Positions 40,165 to 46,600 of a stretch of 46,600 nt of DNA are shown one piece after another. The position numbers and the translations under genes are program-made. Origin of the DNA: Candidatus Fibrimonadaceae bacterium (GTDB taxonomy: Bacteria > Fibrobacterota > Fibrobacteria > Fibrobacterales > Fibrobacteraceae); assembly GCA_031281275.1 (NCBI GenBank), contig JAITFP010000058.1, positions 1 to 46,600 on the forward strand, read 5' to 3'. Positions within the stretch are counted from its first letter, which is position 1; each line of letters begins with the position of its first letter. The notes below the pieces were generated by a model. That model had not been told where the DNA came from and did no database searches. It saw only the letters and a program-made list of their open reading frames with translations.

Positions 40165-40836
40165 ATGGAATTCCCAAGGAAATTTTATAAAGACAGCGAA
40201 TTGCCGTTTTTGTGGCATTATATGATGGCTATTGGAGAGCAAAATTTGCCACAGCAGGTTTTGCAGCCGGAATCTTTGTTTGAAGGCAAGGGCGAAAAAT
40301 TGATATTGGAAATTGGTAGCGGAAAAGGGGCTTTTCTGTGCCAGTATGCTTTGGATTTTCCGCAAAATTGCATTTTAGGAGCGGAGTGGGATGCTTATTG
40401 CTCAAATTTAACCGCAAAAAAAATAGCAAAGCTCTGTCTTAAAAATGCCGCTGTTATGCGGGGCGATTTGTTTTATTTTTTAAGGGATTTAATGCCAGAA
40501 GCCTCCATAGATGAGGTTCTTATGTTTTTTCCAGACCCTTGGCACAAAAGGCGGCATCATAAAAACCGGTTAATTTTGAAAGAAGGATTTTTGGAGCAAA
40601 TTCACAGGGTTTTAAAATCTGGCAAAAGGCTTTTTCACTGGGCAACTGACCACGAGGAATACAATAGGCTTGCACTTGAAGCATTTTGCAACTTTCCAAA
40701 CGCAAAAATTTTAGAAAAAAACGGTGCGACGCCAACTTACGGCATAGAAACAGGCTTTGAAAAAAAATACAAGAAAGAAGGCAGAAAAATTTACAGAAGT
40801 GTCATTGAATTGTCAAAAACCCTTGACAAAGCTTAA
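40165..40836 (+). CDS. trmB: tRNA (guanine-N7)-methyltransferase
   Basis: This 223-aa SAM-dependent enzyme makes m7G46 in tRNA. It has the SAM motif LILEIGSGKGAFLCQYA, the second-helix acidic residue in GAEWDAYC, and the TrmB signature FPDPWHKRRHHKNRL. The C-terminal ATDHEEY and PTYGIETGFEKKYKKEGRKI also fit. The transcript is probably leaderless (TATATT 8 nt upstream). The start of the next gene's promoter (TTGACA) lies inside its 3' end. Confidence 0.94.
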   Translation: MEFPRKFYKDSELPFLWHYMMAIGEQNLPQQVLQPESLFEGKGEKLILEIGSGKGAFLCQYALDFPQNCILGAEWDAYCSNLTAKKIAKLCLKNAAVMRGDLFYFLRDLMPEASIDEVLMFFPDPWHKRRHHKNRLILKEGFLEQIHRVLKSGKRLFHWATDHEEYNRLALEAFCNFPNAKILEKNGATPTYGIETGFEKKYKKEGRKIYRSVIELSKTLDKA

Positions 40837-40851
40837 AAAAATAGCTATATT
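40823..40851 (+). promoter_or_regulatory. Sigma70-type promoter of the CsgG operon
   Basis: TTGACA (40823-40828), a 17-bp spacer, and TATATT (40846-40851) make a near-ideal promoter. The -35 lies within the trmB coding end. The spacing supports the reading of TATATT as the -10 box elsewhere in the window. Confidence 0.8.
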
Positions 40852-40883
40852 TATTAATGATTAATCTATCTCTATGGGAATAT

Positions 40884-41825
40884 ATGAACAAAATCAAATT
40901 TATTCTGTTTGGCATCGCAATATCCCTAGTTTTATCTAGCTGCGCAACCAATAAGGTTATGAGGCCAGAAACTCAAGTGGTCATCAAGCAAGAGGAAGAA
41001 TACCAAGGCTTAAAACGTAAAGTTGCCATAGCCCGTTTCTCCAACGAAACAGAAGCTGCTCGCAGTGCTTTTTACGATATTTCGCGGGATCCTCTTGGCA
41101 AACAAGGTATGGAAATCCTCACCACGAGGCTTGCCAAAACTGGCAAATTCATTTTGCTAGAGAGAAACGATTTGGATAAAATTCAAAAAGAACTGGAAGA
41201 ATTCGGCAGCAAAGATGCTTTTCAAAAAGTTGGAGCAGATTTTCTTTTGCTTGGCTCCATAACCGAATACGGCAGAAAAACAACTGGCGAAGAAGGCATA
41301 GTTTCAAGAAGCAAAACTCAAACAGTGCAGGCAGGGGTAAGCATACGCTTGGTTGATGTATATACAGGGCAAATAATTTATTCAGAAGAAGCAAAAGGAC
41401 AAGCAGAAACCACCAGTTCCACCACACTTGGAGTGGGGGGAACAGCAAATTTCGATGCGACTTTGAGCGATAAAGCCATTTCCGCAGCAATTTCAAAATT
41501 GGTGGAAAACATAATAAACAACTGCACAGACAAACCTTGGAGAAGCTTTATACTGAGCAACGACGAAGCTATGTTCATCGCAGGCGGAAAAAGCCAGGGA
41601 ATAAAAGCTAATGATATTTTTGAAATAGTTGAAAAGGGCAAACAGGTTAAAAATCCCCAAACAGGAATGATGATGGAACTCCCTGGCAAAGCAGTTGGGA
41701 AAATACAAATTCAGTCCACTGGCGGAGACCCGCAAAACGAATGGTCCATCGCAGCATTTATTGAAGGCGGTTTGCCACAGGGTGCAGATATTAGTAACTT
41801 CTACGTACAGGAGATAAGAAAATGA
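40884..41825 (+). CDS. CsgG-family outer-membrane lipoprotein
   Basis: This 313-aa lipoprotein starts MNKIKFILFGIAISLVLSSC (lipobox LSSC). It has the CsgG fold: RKVAIARFSNETEAARSAFY, GMEILTTRLAKTGKFILLER, DLDKIQKELEEFGSKDAFQK, GADFLLLGSITEYG and VRLVDVYTGQIIYSEEAKG. CsgG forms the curli secretion pore. Relatives linked to DUF4810 and DUF799 are of unknown cargo. ATG 40884, with GGGA upstream, is preferred to ATG 40857, which would put nine residues before the signal peptide. First gene of a six-gene operon with ATGA couplings. Confidence 0.9.
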   Translation: MNKIKFILFGIAISLVLSSCATNKVMRPETQVVIKQEEEYQGLKRKVAIARFSNETEAARSAFYDISRDPLGKQGMEILTTRLAKTGKFILLERNDLDKIQKELEEFGSKDAFQKVGADFLLLGSITEYGRKTTGEEGIVSRSKTQTVQAGVSIRLVDVYTGQIIYSEEAKGQAETTSSTTLGVGGTANFDATLSDKAISAAISKLVENIINNCTDKPWRSFILSNDEAMFIAGGKSQGIKANDIFEIVEKGKQVKNPQTGMMMELPGKAVGKIQIQSTGGDPQNEWSIAAFIEGGLPQGADISNFYVQEIRK

Positions 41826-42154
41826 AGAACATTCTTTTTGCAATTTCGCTCATATTTTTGCTGCTCGGATGCTTCGCGGGAAATAAATCAACCCACGGTG
41901 GCTTGGAAAACGAGGCATTCTTGGATATAGTTGGTACCCAACGCAATTATGTTGGCGGGGTAACAGTTATATTAGACGATAAAACCAGCTTCAAAGCAGA
42001 GGTAAACAACCCCGCTTCAAACACGCCAAGGGGCAAAACTTATGCCATTGAAGCAGGTCAGCGCACTATTGCCATACAATACGATGGCAAAGACATTTAC
42101 AGAAAGCAAGTTTTTGTATCTGCTCAAGAAACAAGGAGAATAGCACTACCATGA
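41822..42154 (+). CDS. Small PEGA-like lipoprotein
   Basis: This 110-aa lipoprotein has lipobox LLGC (residue 17). The mature part looks like a single beta-sandwich: GGVTVILDDKTSFKAEVNNP, YAIEAGQRTIAIQYDGKDIY and RKQVFVSAQETRRIALP, similar in pattern to PEGA domains, although the PEGA motif itself is not visible. It overlaps the CsgG gene and the barrel gene by 4 nt each. This component is not part of the usual CsgG-DUF4810-DUF799 set as I know it. Confidence 0.75.
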   Translation: MKNILFAISLIFLLLGCFAGNKSTHGGLENEAFLDIVGTQRNYVGGVTVILDDKTSFKAEVNNPASNTPRGKTYAIEAGQRTIAIQYDGKDIYRKQVFVSAQETRRIALP

Positions 42155-42720
42155 ATTACCTCAATAGATTCATTTTCGCAAGCCTTTTTGCAACTGTCGC
42201 TGTTTTTGCCCAAGGCGGAACCCCCCATTTTGGCATTCATTTTGGACTTGGAATGGCTGGTTTAAATCATCCTTCCGAAGAAGAAGAAGATACTGACGGC
42301 GATGGCAAGCTTGTTGTGGCTATGGGCGGCGTTTATTCTATGCCTCTAAGCGAGGCTGTTACTTTTGCTCCCGAAGCACTTTTTAGTTATGCTGGAATGC
42401 CGGGGCAAAAGTCCACTGAAATTCGTTTGGATATACCAGGTATATTCAAGTTCTATCCTCTTGATTATTTCTTTTTGCAAGTTGGTCCTCAGGTAAGCCT
42501 TTCCCTTTATTACAGAGATGATAATGATGGAAAGAACTCTAAGTATCGCAATATTTTAGATGTTGGTCCTGTTCTTGGAATTGGCTATCAAATAGATGGA
42601 AATTCCACAATAGATGTTCGTTATTATTATGGAATGACAAAATATTTTGATGGTAAGGTTGCACTTGAACAAAATGCACAATCTTTCCAGTTGTTTGCAG
42701 GATACAATTACCTTTTCTAA
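42151..42720 (+). CDS. Small outer-membrane beta-barrel protein
   Basis: This 189-aa protein has a signal peptide (1-20, FASLFATVAVFAQG) and then alternating amphipathic strands with Gly turns (PHFGIHFGLGMAGL, VVAMGGVYSMPLS, FFLQVGPQVSLSLYY, LDVGPVLGIGYQIDG), ending in an aromatic strand FAGYNYLF, the classic barrel C-terminus recognised by BamA. About eight strands, as in OmpA/OmpW-like barrels. An acidic loop (EEEEDTDGDGK) may bind calcium. Coupled upstream. 14 bp to the next gene. Confidence 0.85.
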   Translation: MNYLNRFIFASLFATVAVFAQGGTPHFGIHFGLGMAGLNHPSEEEEDTDGDGKLVVAMGGVYSMPLSEAVTFAPEALFSYAGMPGQKSTEIRLDIPGIFKFYPLDYFFLQVGPQVSLSLYYRDDNDGKNSKYRNILDVGPVLGIGYQIDGNSTIDVRYYYGMTKYFDGKVALEQNAQSFQLFAGYNYLF

Positions 42721-42734
42721 CAGGAGAAACATAA

Positions 42735-43073
42735 ATGTATAAGATATGGTTTTTGCCGATGCTTTTGTTAATCGGTTGTGCGAGTGTACCCAAATGTCAG
42801 TGGGTAGATACAGGAACCCCAACATTTAAATACATAAAAACACAAACAGCAGAGTCTTTGCAGGCTGTGATAGATGCTTATAAGAAAAACGATGATATTA
42901 TAAACAAATATCCTGAGCACTGCAAGGCAGGCGCAGGATTTTACGGCGAATACGGATTTTTGCTGATGCAAAACGGGCAAAACGATCAAGGTAGAGAACT
43001 TATGCGCAAAGAAATTATACTTTTCCCAGAATCAAAAACTTTTATGCTCAGAGCATTAGGAGAAAAAGAATGA
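42735..43073 (+). CDS. DUF4810 lipoprotein
   Basis: This 112-aa lipoprotein has lipobox IGC (MYKIWFLPMLLLIGCASV). The helical mature part with TPR-like character (AGFYGEYGFLLMQNGQNDQG, KEIILFPESKTFMLRAL) matches DUF4810. In Neisseria and many other bacteria DUF4810 sits between CsgG-like and DUF799 genes (the GNA1162 region). AGGAG lies upstream of the ATG. It overlaps the DUF799 gene by 4 nt. Confidence 0.85.
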   Translation: MYKIWFLPMLLLIGCASVPKCQWVDTGTPTFKYIKTQTAESLQAVIDAYKKNDDIINKYPEHCKAGAGFYGEYGFLLMQNGQNDQGRELMRKEIILFPESKTFMLRALGEKE

Positions 43074-43849
43074 AATACAAACTTATTTTTTTTGCGATTT
43101 GCTCGGCTTTCTTATTTTTTGGCTGTTCTGCCAGCAAACCTCCAAAGATAGCCGTTTATCCTGAAAGTGGCGAATTTAAAAAAGAGCGCCCCCTTACATT
43201 TTTGATTATGCCACCTATAAATAAAACAAATAGCGTGGATGCTAAAGATTTGTTTTATGCAAAAATGGCAGGTCCCATTTATGGCGATGGTTATTATGTT
43301 TTCCCTCCAACGCTTGCAATGGAACTTATGAAACACGAAAGCATTTATGATGCTGAAGTTTTTCTAGATGCTCCTTTGAATAAATTTGAGGAACTTTTGG
43401 GGGCAGATGCCGTGCTTTTCACCATAATATACGACACTGATAAATCCAAACTTCGCAGAGAAGCAATGGTTGACATTGAGTTCATAATAAAGTCCACGGT
43501 TACAAATAAGGAACTTTATAGAATAAGAGGAAAATACATTTTGGATAAGTCCACATACACTCTTGATGAATTGAATAAAGATATGCAAAACCAAGAACCA
43601 GCTGGCAAAGCCGGTGCAATAGTGTATTATGGAGTTTGTTTTATAGTAGATTTAGTCCGAACAATTTTCCAAGAAGAAGCTGATGTTTCTGGAAAAGTAT
43701 CTGGAATTGCTTTGGGTGGGTTGCCACGTGGAGTTTATCCAACTTCGCAGCCAGTCATAGGAGTTTATAAATCTTTTGAAGCAAGGGAATTAGAAAAAAA
43801 TGGTTCAATCACGGTAAATTACAGAAAGTTCAAGGAGAAGAAAAAATGA
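43070..43849 (+). CDS. DUF799 (GNA1162-family) lipoprotein
   Basis: This 259-aa lipoprotein has lipobox FGC (residue 19). The body fits DUF799/GNA1162: RPLTFLIMPPINKTNSVDAK, GDGYYVFPPTLAMELMKHES and LNKFEELLGADAVLFTIIYD, structurally related to CsgG-like and TolB N-terminal folds. It overlaps both neighbours by 4 nt. Together with CsgG and DUF4810 it forms the conserved three-gene core, so the three products probably assemble in or under the outer membrane. Confidence 0.87.
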   Translation: MKYKLIFFAICSAFLFFGCSASKPPKIAVYPESGEFKKERPLTFLIMPPINKTNSVDAKDLFYAKMAGPIYGDGYYVFPPTLAMELMKHESIYDAEVFLDAPLNKFEELLGADAVLFTIIYDTDKSKLRREAMVDIEFIIKSTVTNKELYRIRGKYILDKSTYTLDELNKDMQNQEPAGKAGAIVYYGVCFIVDLVRTIFQEEADVSGKVSGIALGGLPRGVYPTSQPVIGVYKSFEARELEKNGSITVNYRKFKEKKK

Positions 43850-44964
43850 AAAATATTATTATTATAGGCGTATTTTTGCTTTTGATTTCTTGCGCAAAGC
43901 CAAACCATCCATACATCTGGGCAGATGACCTAAGATATACTGCTGATGTGGTTGTATTGAGAAATGTTATGGTTGATTTGCCTGCAGGTTCTAAAATCGC
44001 AATTTTGGATGTTCCAGAAGAAAGCAAAGAAGCAATGGAGGTTTTGCTGGAGAAAGTTGGGTTTAAAATCGTAAAAGTCAGCCCTACTGTTGCTGTTGAA
44101 AGCAGCCCTGCCAATTCTGCTAGTTCCGTTGCTCCTTCTAGCAGCTCTGCCAACGGTCCCACCTTAGGCGCAGCAGAAGCATTGCTTGGAAAAACCTCAT
44201 CAACTCCATCAGCCACCGTACCAGCATCTAATTCTTCAGATCCGGTTTCCATTGGCAAATCAGTTGGCGCAGATATTGTTCTAGTTGGAAAAATAGAACT
44301 AGAAGGCTCTACTGGAAGCAGGTTCTCCTTAAGAGCAATAAAAGTAGATAACGGAGCATTGCTAAGTATAAGCAGAGCTTATTCAAATAACCTTCTTATT
44401 AAGGACAAAAAATATTTATCCTATGCTTTGGCTTTTATTGATTCCAGAGACGGACAGGTGTATAGCGTAAATAGAATTGGCAATTTAATATGGATGAGCC
44501 AAAATTTGAACTATGAAGCTGGTGGTGCGAGCAAATGCTTTGATGACGATGCGGAAAACTGCAAGAGTTATTACGGCAGGCTTTATAAATGGGAAGATGC
44601 TCAAGGTGTTTGCCCAAATGGCTGGCGTTTGCCGAGCAAAGCGGAATGGGCTAGTATGGTGGATAGCGCTAACACAAAAAATGCTACATGGAATGATATA
44701 GCAGATAGAGTCAACGACGTAACTGATACGACCACGAGGTTTAGTTTTATTTTAGATTACGATATTTCTGGTGATTATTATTTCTGGAGTTCTAACGAAA
44801 CTTCAAAAAGCAAAGCCTCGTATGTTTATATGACAAAGTTTTTGCCAAGGTTAGTTAATGTTAGTGGTAAAGGGACAATTTTAAGCCCTAATTATGCCAG
44901 AGTACTCTACAATGAACGGAAAAAAACAGATTATTTATCTGTTCGTTGTGTAGCCAATCTCTAG
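43846..44964 (+). CDS. Lipoprotein with CsgG-like N-terminal fold, Ser-rich insert and FISUMP domain
   Basis: This 372-aa lipoprotein has lipobox ISC (MKNIIIIGVFLLLISCAKPN). Residues about 40-190 look like a CsgG/DUF799-type fold (AGSKIAILDVPEESKEAMEV, then GADIVLVGKIELEG and FSLRAIKVDNGALLSISRAY). This is split by a Ser/Ala/Pro-rich insert (about 86-145). A FISUMP domain follows (about 200-372) with FIDSRDGQVYSVNRIGNLIW, MSQNLNYE, YYGRLYKWEDAQ, CPNGWRLPSKAEW and SVRCVANL. Last gene of the CsgG operon, 4-nt overlap with DUF799. It may be the surface part of the complex. Confidence 0.85.
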   Translation: MKNIIIIGVFLLLISCAKPNHPYIWADDLRYTADVVVLRNVMVDLPAGSKIAILDVPEESKEAMEVLLEKVGFKIVKVSPTVAVESSPANSASSVAPSSSSANGPTLGAAEALLGKTSSTPSATVPASNSSDPVSIGKSVGADIVLVGKIELEGSTGSRFSLRAIKVDNGALLSISRAYSNNLLIKDKKYLSYALAFIDSRDGQVYSVNRIGNLIWMSQNLNYEAGGASKCFDDDAENCKSYYGRLYKWEDAQGVCPNGWRLPSKAEWASMVDSANTKNATWNDIADRVNDVTDTTTRFSFILDYDISGDYYFWSSNETSKSKASYVYMTKFLPRLVNVSGKGTILSPNYARVLYNERKKTDYLSVRCVANL

Positions 44965-45413
44965 TTCGCTATTATTACCGTTAATCTGCAAGCCATTTCC
45001 AGATCTTTATTCTCAAAAAGAGTCCAAAAATCTGGTTGCCAGCCGTAAATATCTTGTGTTAAAGCCTCGCCGAGAGCAATCTCGGCTTTTTCGCATTCTT
45101 GCCAGTCAAAATCCGGTGTAGCTTCATAAAAACGCAATATGCCTTTTGCAGAAGTCAATTCGGGAAAGGAATCCAGCAAATTATTCACGCATTCCTTAAA
45201 TGTTTTAGCGCTTGTTTTATGAATTTTCAGTGTTTTATGCGTGAGCAATTCTTTCAAATCTTCTAGATTGGTTTCTATCAAAGCCCCATCCGAATATAAG
45301 CGCAAAATATTTTCATAAATAGGCCTATTTTCTGCCAGTCCGGGCCATATTTCCGCAATCAAATCTTGCGCCTTTGAAATTTTGTCAGAATACAAACATA
45401 CCTCTAAACCCAA
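44961..45413 (-). CDS. Hypothetical protein
   Basis: This 150-aa acidic, mostly helical soluble protein starts MGLEVCLYSDKISKAQDLIA and ends ENKDLEMACRLTVIIAN. No signal peptide, no recognised motif. The start is TTG 45413, shortly after GGGGA, inside the end of the beta-barrel gene (29-nt overlap). No in-frame ATG exists near the N-terminus. Its 3' end overlaps the convergent FISUMP lipoprotein gene by 4 nt. Confidence 0.65.
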   Translation of the reverse strand: MGLEVCLYSDKISKAQDLIAEIWPGLAENRPIYENILRLYSDGALIETNLEDLKELLTHKTLKIHKTSAKTFKECVNNLLDSFPELTSAKGILRFYEATPDFDWQECEKAEIALGEALTQDIYGWQPDFWTLFENKDLEMACRLTVIIAN

Positions 45414-45957
45414 GTTCCCCTACTCCCTGCCAAACTGGCTCGCTCAATCTGGATACATTACTTTTCTCTTCCGTTGCAATTCGGTTTAGGCGAAGAAAAC
45501 GGGGGCGAATGGCACTCTCCATTGCAAAATTTTTAGTAATATAATACTGCGCAGAAAGCACGGCGTGTCCTCCATTGCCAGTTAAAGAAGTACTCGGAAA
45601 CATCAAAGAAGAAAAAGCAAAGCCAAGCCCTACGCCTATTCTAAAAGGTTCGGGCCAAAAAAAATGGTATTGATATTCAATGCCATAGCGAAAATATGTA
45701 GGCTCGCCGCTTTGTTCTATATCCACATATTTATAATCTGGAAAACCAAGCCCCAAATTGAGAGCTATGGAATGAGCATTTGCAAGTGCGCGGGCATCAA
45801 AAGCATAAACAAGAAAATTTGTTCCCCCATCTAAATCGCCTTTGGAAATGGCAAAATCCAAACCTGCTACAAAGGCATATTTTTTTATCCATACCTCTCC
45901 AAAATCCGCATAAGCAAGCGAAACAAGAAAGAGGAGCAAAAATTTTAAACGAAACAC
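45385..45957 (-). CDS. Outer-membrane beta-barrel protein
   Basis: This 190-aa protein has a signal peptide (about 1-17, LKFLLLFLVSLAYA) followed by amphipathic strands (YAFVAGLDFAISKGDL, SIALNLGLGFPDYKYV, FRIGVGLGFAFSSLMF, AVLSAQYYITKNFAMES). It ends in GELGFRGMFVF, with the terminal aromatic expected of BamA substrates. About eight strands. Role unknown. It follows the 46-kb hypothetical gene by 9 bp on the same strand. Confidence 0.8.
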   Translation of the reverse strand: MFRLKFLLLFLVSLAYADFGEVWIKKYAFVAGLDFAISKGDLDGGTNFLVYAFDARALANAHSIALNLGLGFPDYKYVDIEQSGEPTYFRYGIEYQYHFFWPEPFRIGVGLGFAFSSLMFPSTSLTGNGGHAVLSAQYYITKNFAMESAIRPRFLRLNRIATEEKSNVSRLSEPVWQGVGELGFRGMFVF

Positions 45958-45966
45958 AATAGGTTT

Positions 45967-46431
45967 TTAGCCTTCGGCTGAGCCTTCTTGGGCTTTCTTT
46001 TTTGAAGCTTCGTCTGCGGCAACTTTGTCTGCTATTTCTTTAAGCTGCGCATCTTTTTCTTTTCTCGCTGCAGCCTCGCGTTCTGCAACGCTCTTTTTCA
46101 CCTCAGCAAGAACATCGTACCTAGCAGGTTTTTTAGCAGCATTAGTGGCTGTTCCAGAAGTAGCTTCTCCTTCTTTCTTTTCCGTTTTTGCTGTATTTTT
46201 CGCCATATTCATGCGTACAATTTGGTCGGTTATGTCAACTCGGGTCGCTGGACCAAATTTAGAAGAATTGGCATTGCTGGCTTTCCCCCCAGATTCCTTA
46301 TCTTCTTCTTCTTGCCTTTTTTGCACGGCAGCACGAATTTGTGGGGTTATAGCCTTATTATCGTAGAATTGATACATCAATTCTGTGCTAATTGCCTGGT
46401 TTCCGCTCACGGATGGTAGTGTTATAGCCAT
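45967..46431 (-). CDS. Hypothetical charged coiled-coil protein
   Basis: This 154-aa cytoplasmic protein starts MAITLPSVSGNQAISTELMY. A short ordered N-terminus is followed by a Lys/Glu/Ala-rich, probably disordered middle and a helical C-terminus (VAEREAAARKEKDAQLKEIA). AGAGAGG lies 6 nt before the ATG. TTTTCTAAATT (hexamer 46467-46462) is the likely -10. I do not recognise a family. First gene of the three-gene minus-strand run. Confidence 0.7.
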   Translation of the reverse strand: MAITLPSVSGNQAISTELMYQFYDNKAITPQIRAAVQKRQEEEDKESGGKASNANSSKFGPATRVDITDQIVRMNMAKNTAKTEKKEGEATSGTATNAAKKPARYDVLAEVKKSVAEREAAARKEKDAQLKEIADKVAADEASKKKAQEGSAEG

Positions 46432-46492
46432 AAAATACCTCTCTATTGGTATATCGGCATAAATTTAGAAAACTTTAATAAAAAAAAACCTC

Positions 46493-46600
46493 GGCGGCGA
46501 CCTACTCTCCCGCGCCATTTCGGCGAGGTACCATTGGCGGCAAGCGGCTTAACTTCCGTGTTCGGGAAGGGAACGGGTGTATCCCGCCGCCTATAGCCGC
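46493..46600 (-). rRNA. 5S ribosomal RNA (5' end beyond window)
   Basis: Read on the minus strand, the sequence contains CACCCGTTCCCTTCCCGAAC, ACGGAAGTTAAGC, ATGGTACCTCGCC and GGGAGAGTAGGTCGCCGCC, the conserved blocks of bacterial 5S rRNA. Only the first few bases are cut by the window edge. A run of nine T on the minus strand (46488-46480) just after the 3' end suggests intrinsic termination of the rRNA operon. Confidence 0.95.

Overview
The window looks like a chromosomal segment from a member of the Fibrobacterota. Three proteins carry the FISUMP (Fibrobacter succinogenes major paralogous) domain at their C-termini, with hallmarks of the type WMAENLNY, YGRLYNW, GWHLP and a terminal SVRC. 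Many proteins are diderm-type lipoproteins, outer-membrane barrels and TonB/ExbB-like parts. The DNA is AT-rich. Clade within the phylum cannot be fixed from this window. It opens with a tRNA-Ser(CGA) gene and closes inside a 5S rRNA gene on the minus strand.

Layout. 1-11.5 kb is mostly housekeeping: a SurA-like chaperone, a FIST sensor protein followed by a hybrid histidine kinase and PlsC, an M16 peptidase with a DnaA-like protein lacking the N-terminal domains, then glucokinase, a TonB-like protein, a TPR gene interrupted by an in-frame stop, and a glycosyltransferase. 11.5-14 kb is an accessory patch with gene remnants (PIN toxin/antitoxin, Rpn-type nuclease), an alanine-rich FISUMP protein, an orphan antitoxin-like gene and a PIN-type toxin-antitoxin pair. 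14.6-17.7 kb is a compact operon of a miniature ExbB-like channel, larB and a larC-larE fusion, for the nickel-pincer nucleotide cofactor. 17.6-20.1 kb holds TrmJ, a triple-FKBP protein and a lipoprotein. 20.2-25.5 kb looks like a defence island: membrane TIR protein, stand-alone HsdR-N-like nuclease, FISUMP protein, a possible methylase remnant, an internally duplicated unknown protein, AbiH, and a DUF4160/DUF2442 pair. 25.6-31.5 kb returns to envelope and core genes (LysM-M23 peptidase, Ddl, DUF2156, AAA-DUF4143 ATPase, SecG, TpiA). 31.5-34.6 kb has a Cache sensor without the chemoreceptor tip, a deleted Rpn gene beside an imperfect direct repeat, and a lipoprotein. 34.6-39.5 kb is nuoLMN. 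40.8-45 kb is a six-gene CsgG/DUF4810/DUF799 surface operon ending in a FISUMP lipoprotein.

A signal running through the whole window is an extended -10 element, roughly TTnCTATATT. At about a dozen genes it lies only 6-12 nt before the start codon, usually with no Shine-Dalgarno sequence, which predicts leaderless transcripts. Genes with a Shine-Dalgarno sequence keep the same element further upstream. Three divergent gene pairs share palindromic versions of it.

The best candidates for new biology are the CsgG/DUF4810/DUF799 operon with its FISUMP lipoprotein (possible surface export or anchoring system), the TIR/HsdR-N-like divergent locus, the LarC-LarE fusion with a mini-ExbB, and the leaderless promoter architecture.
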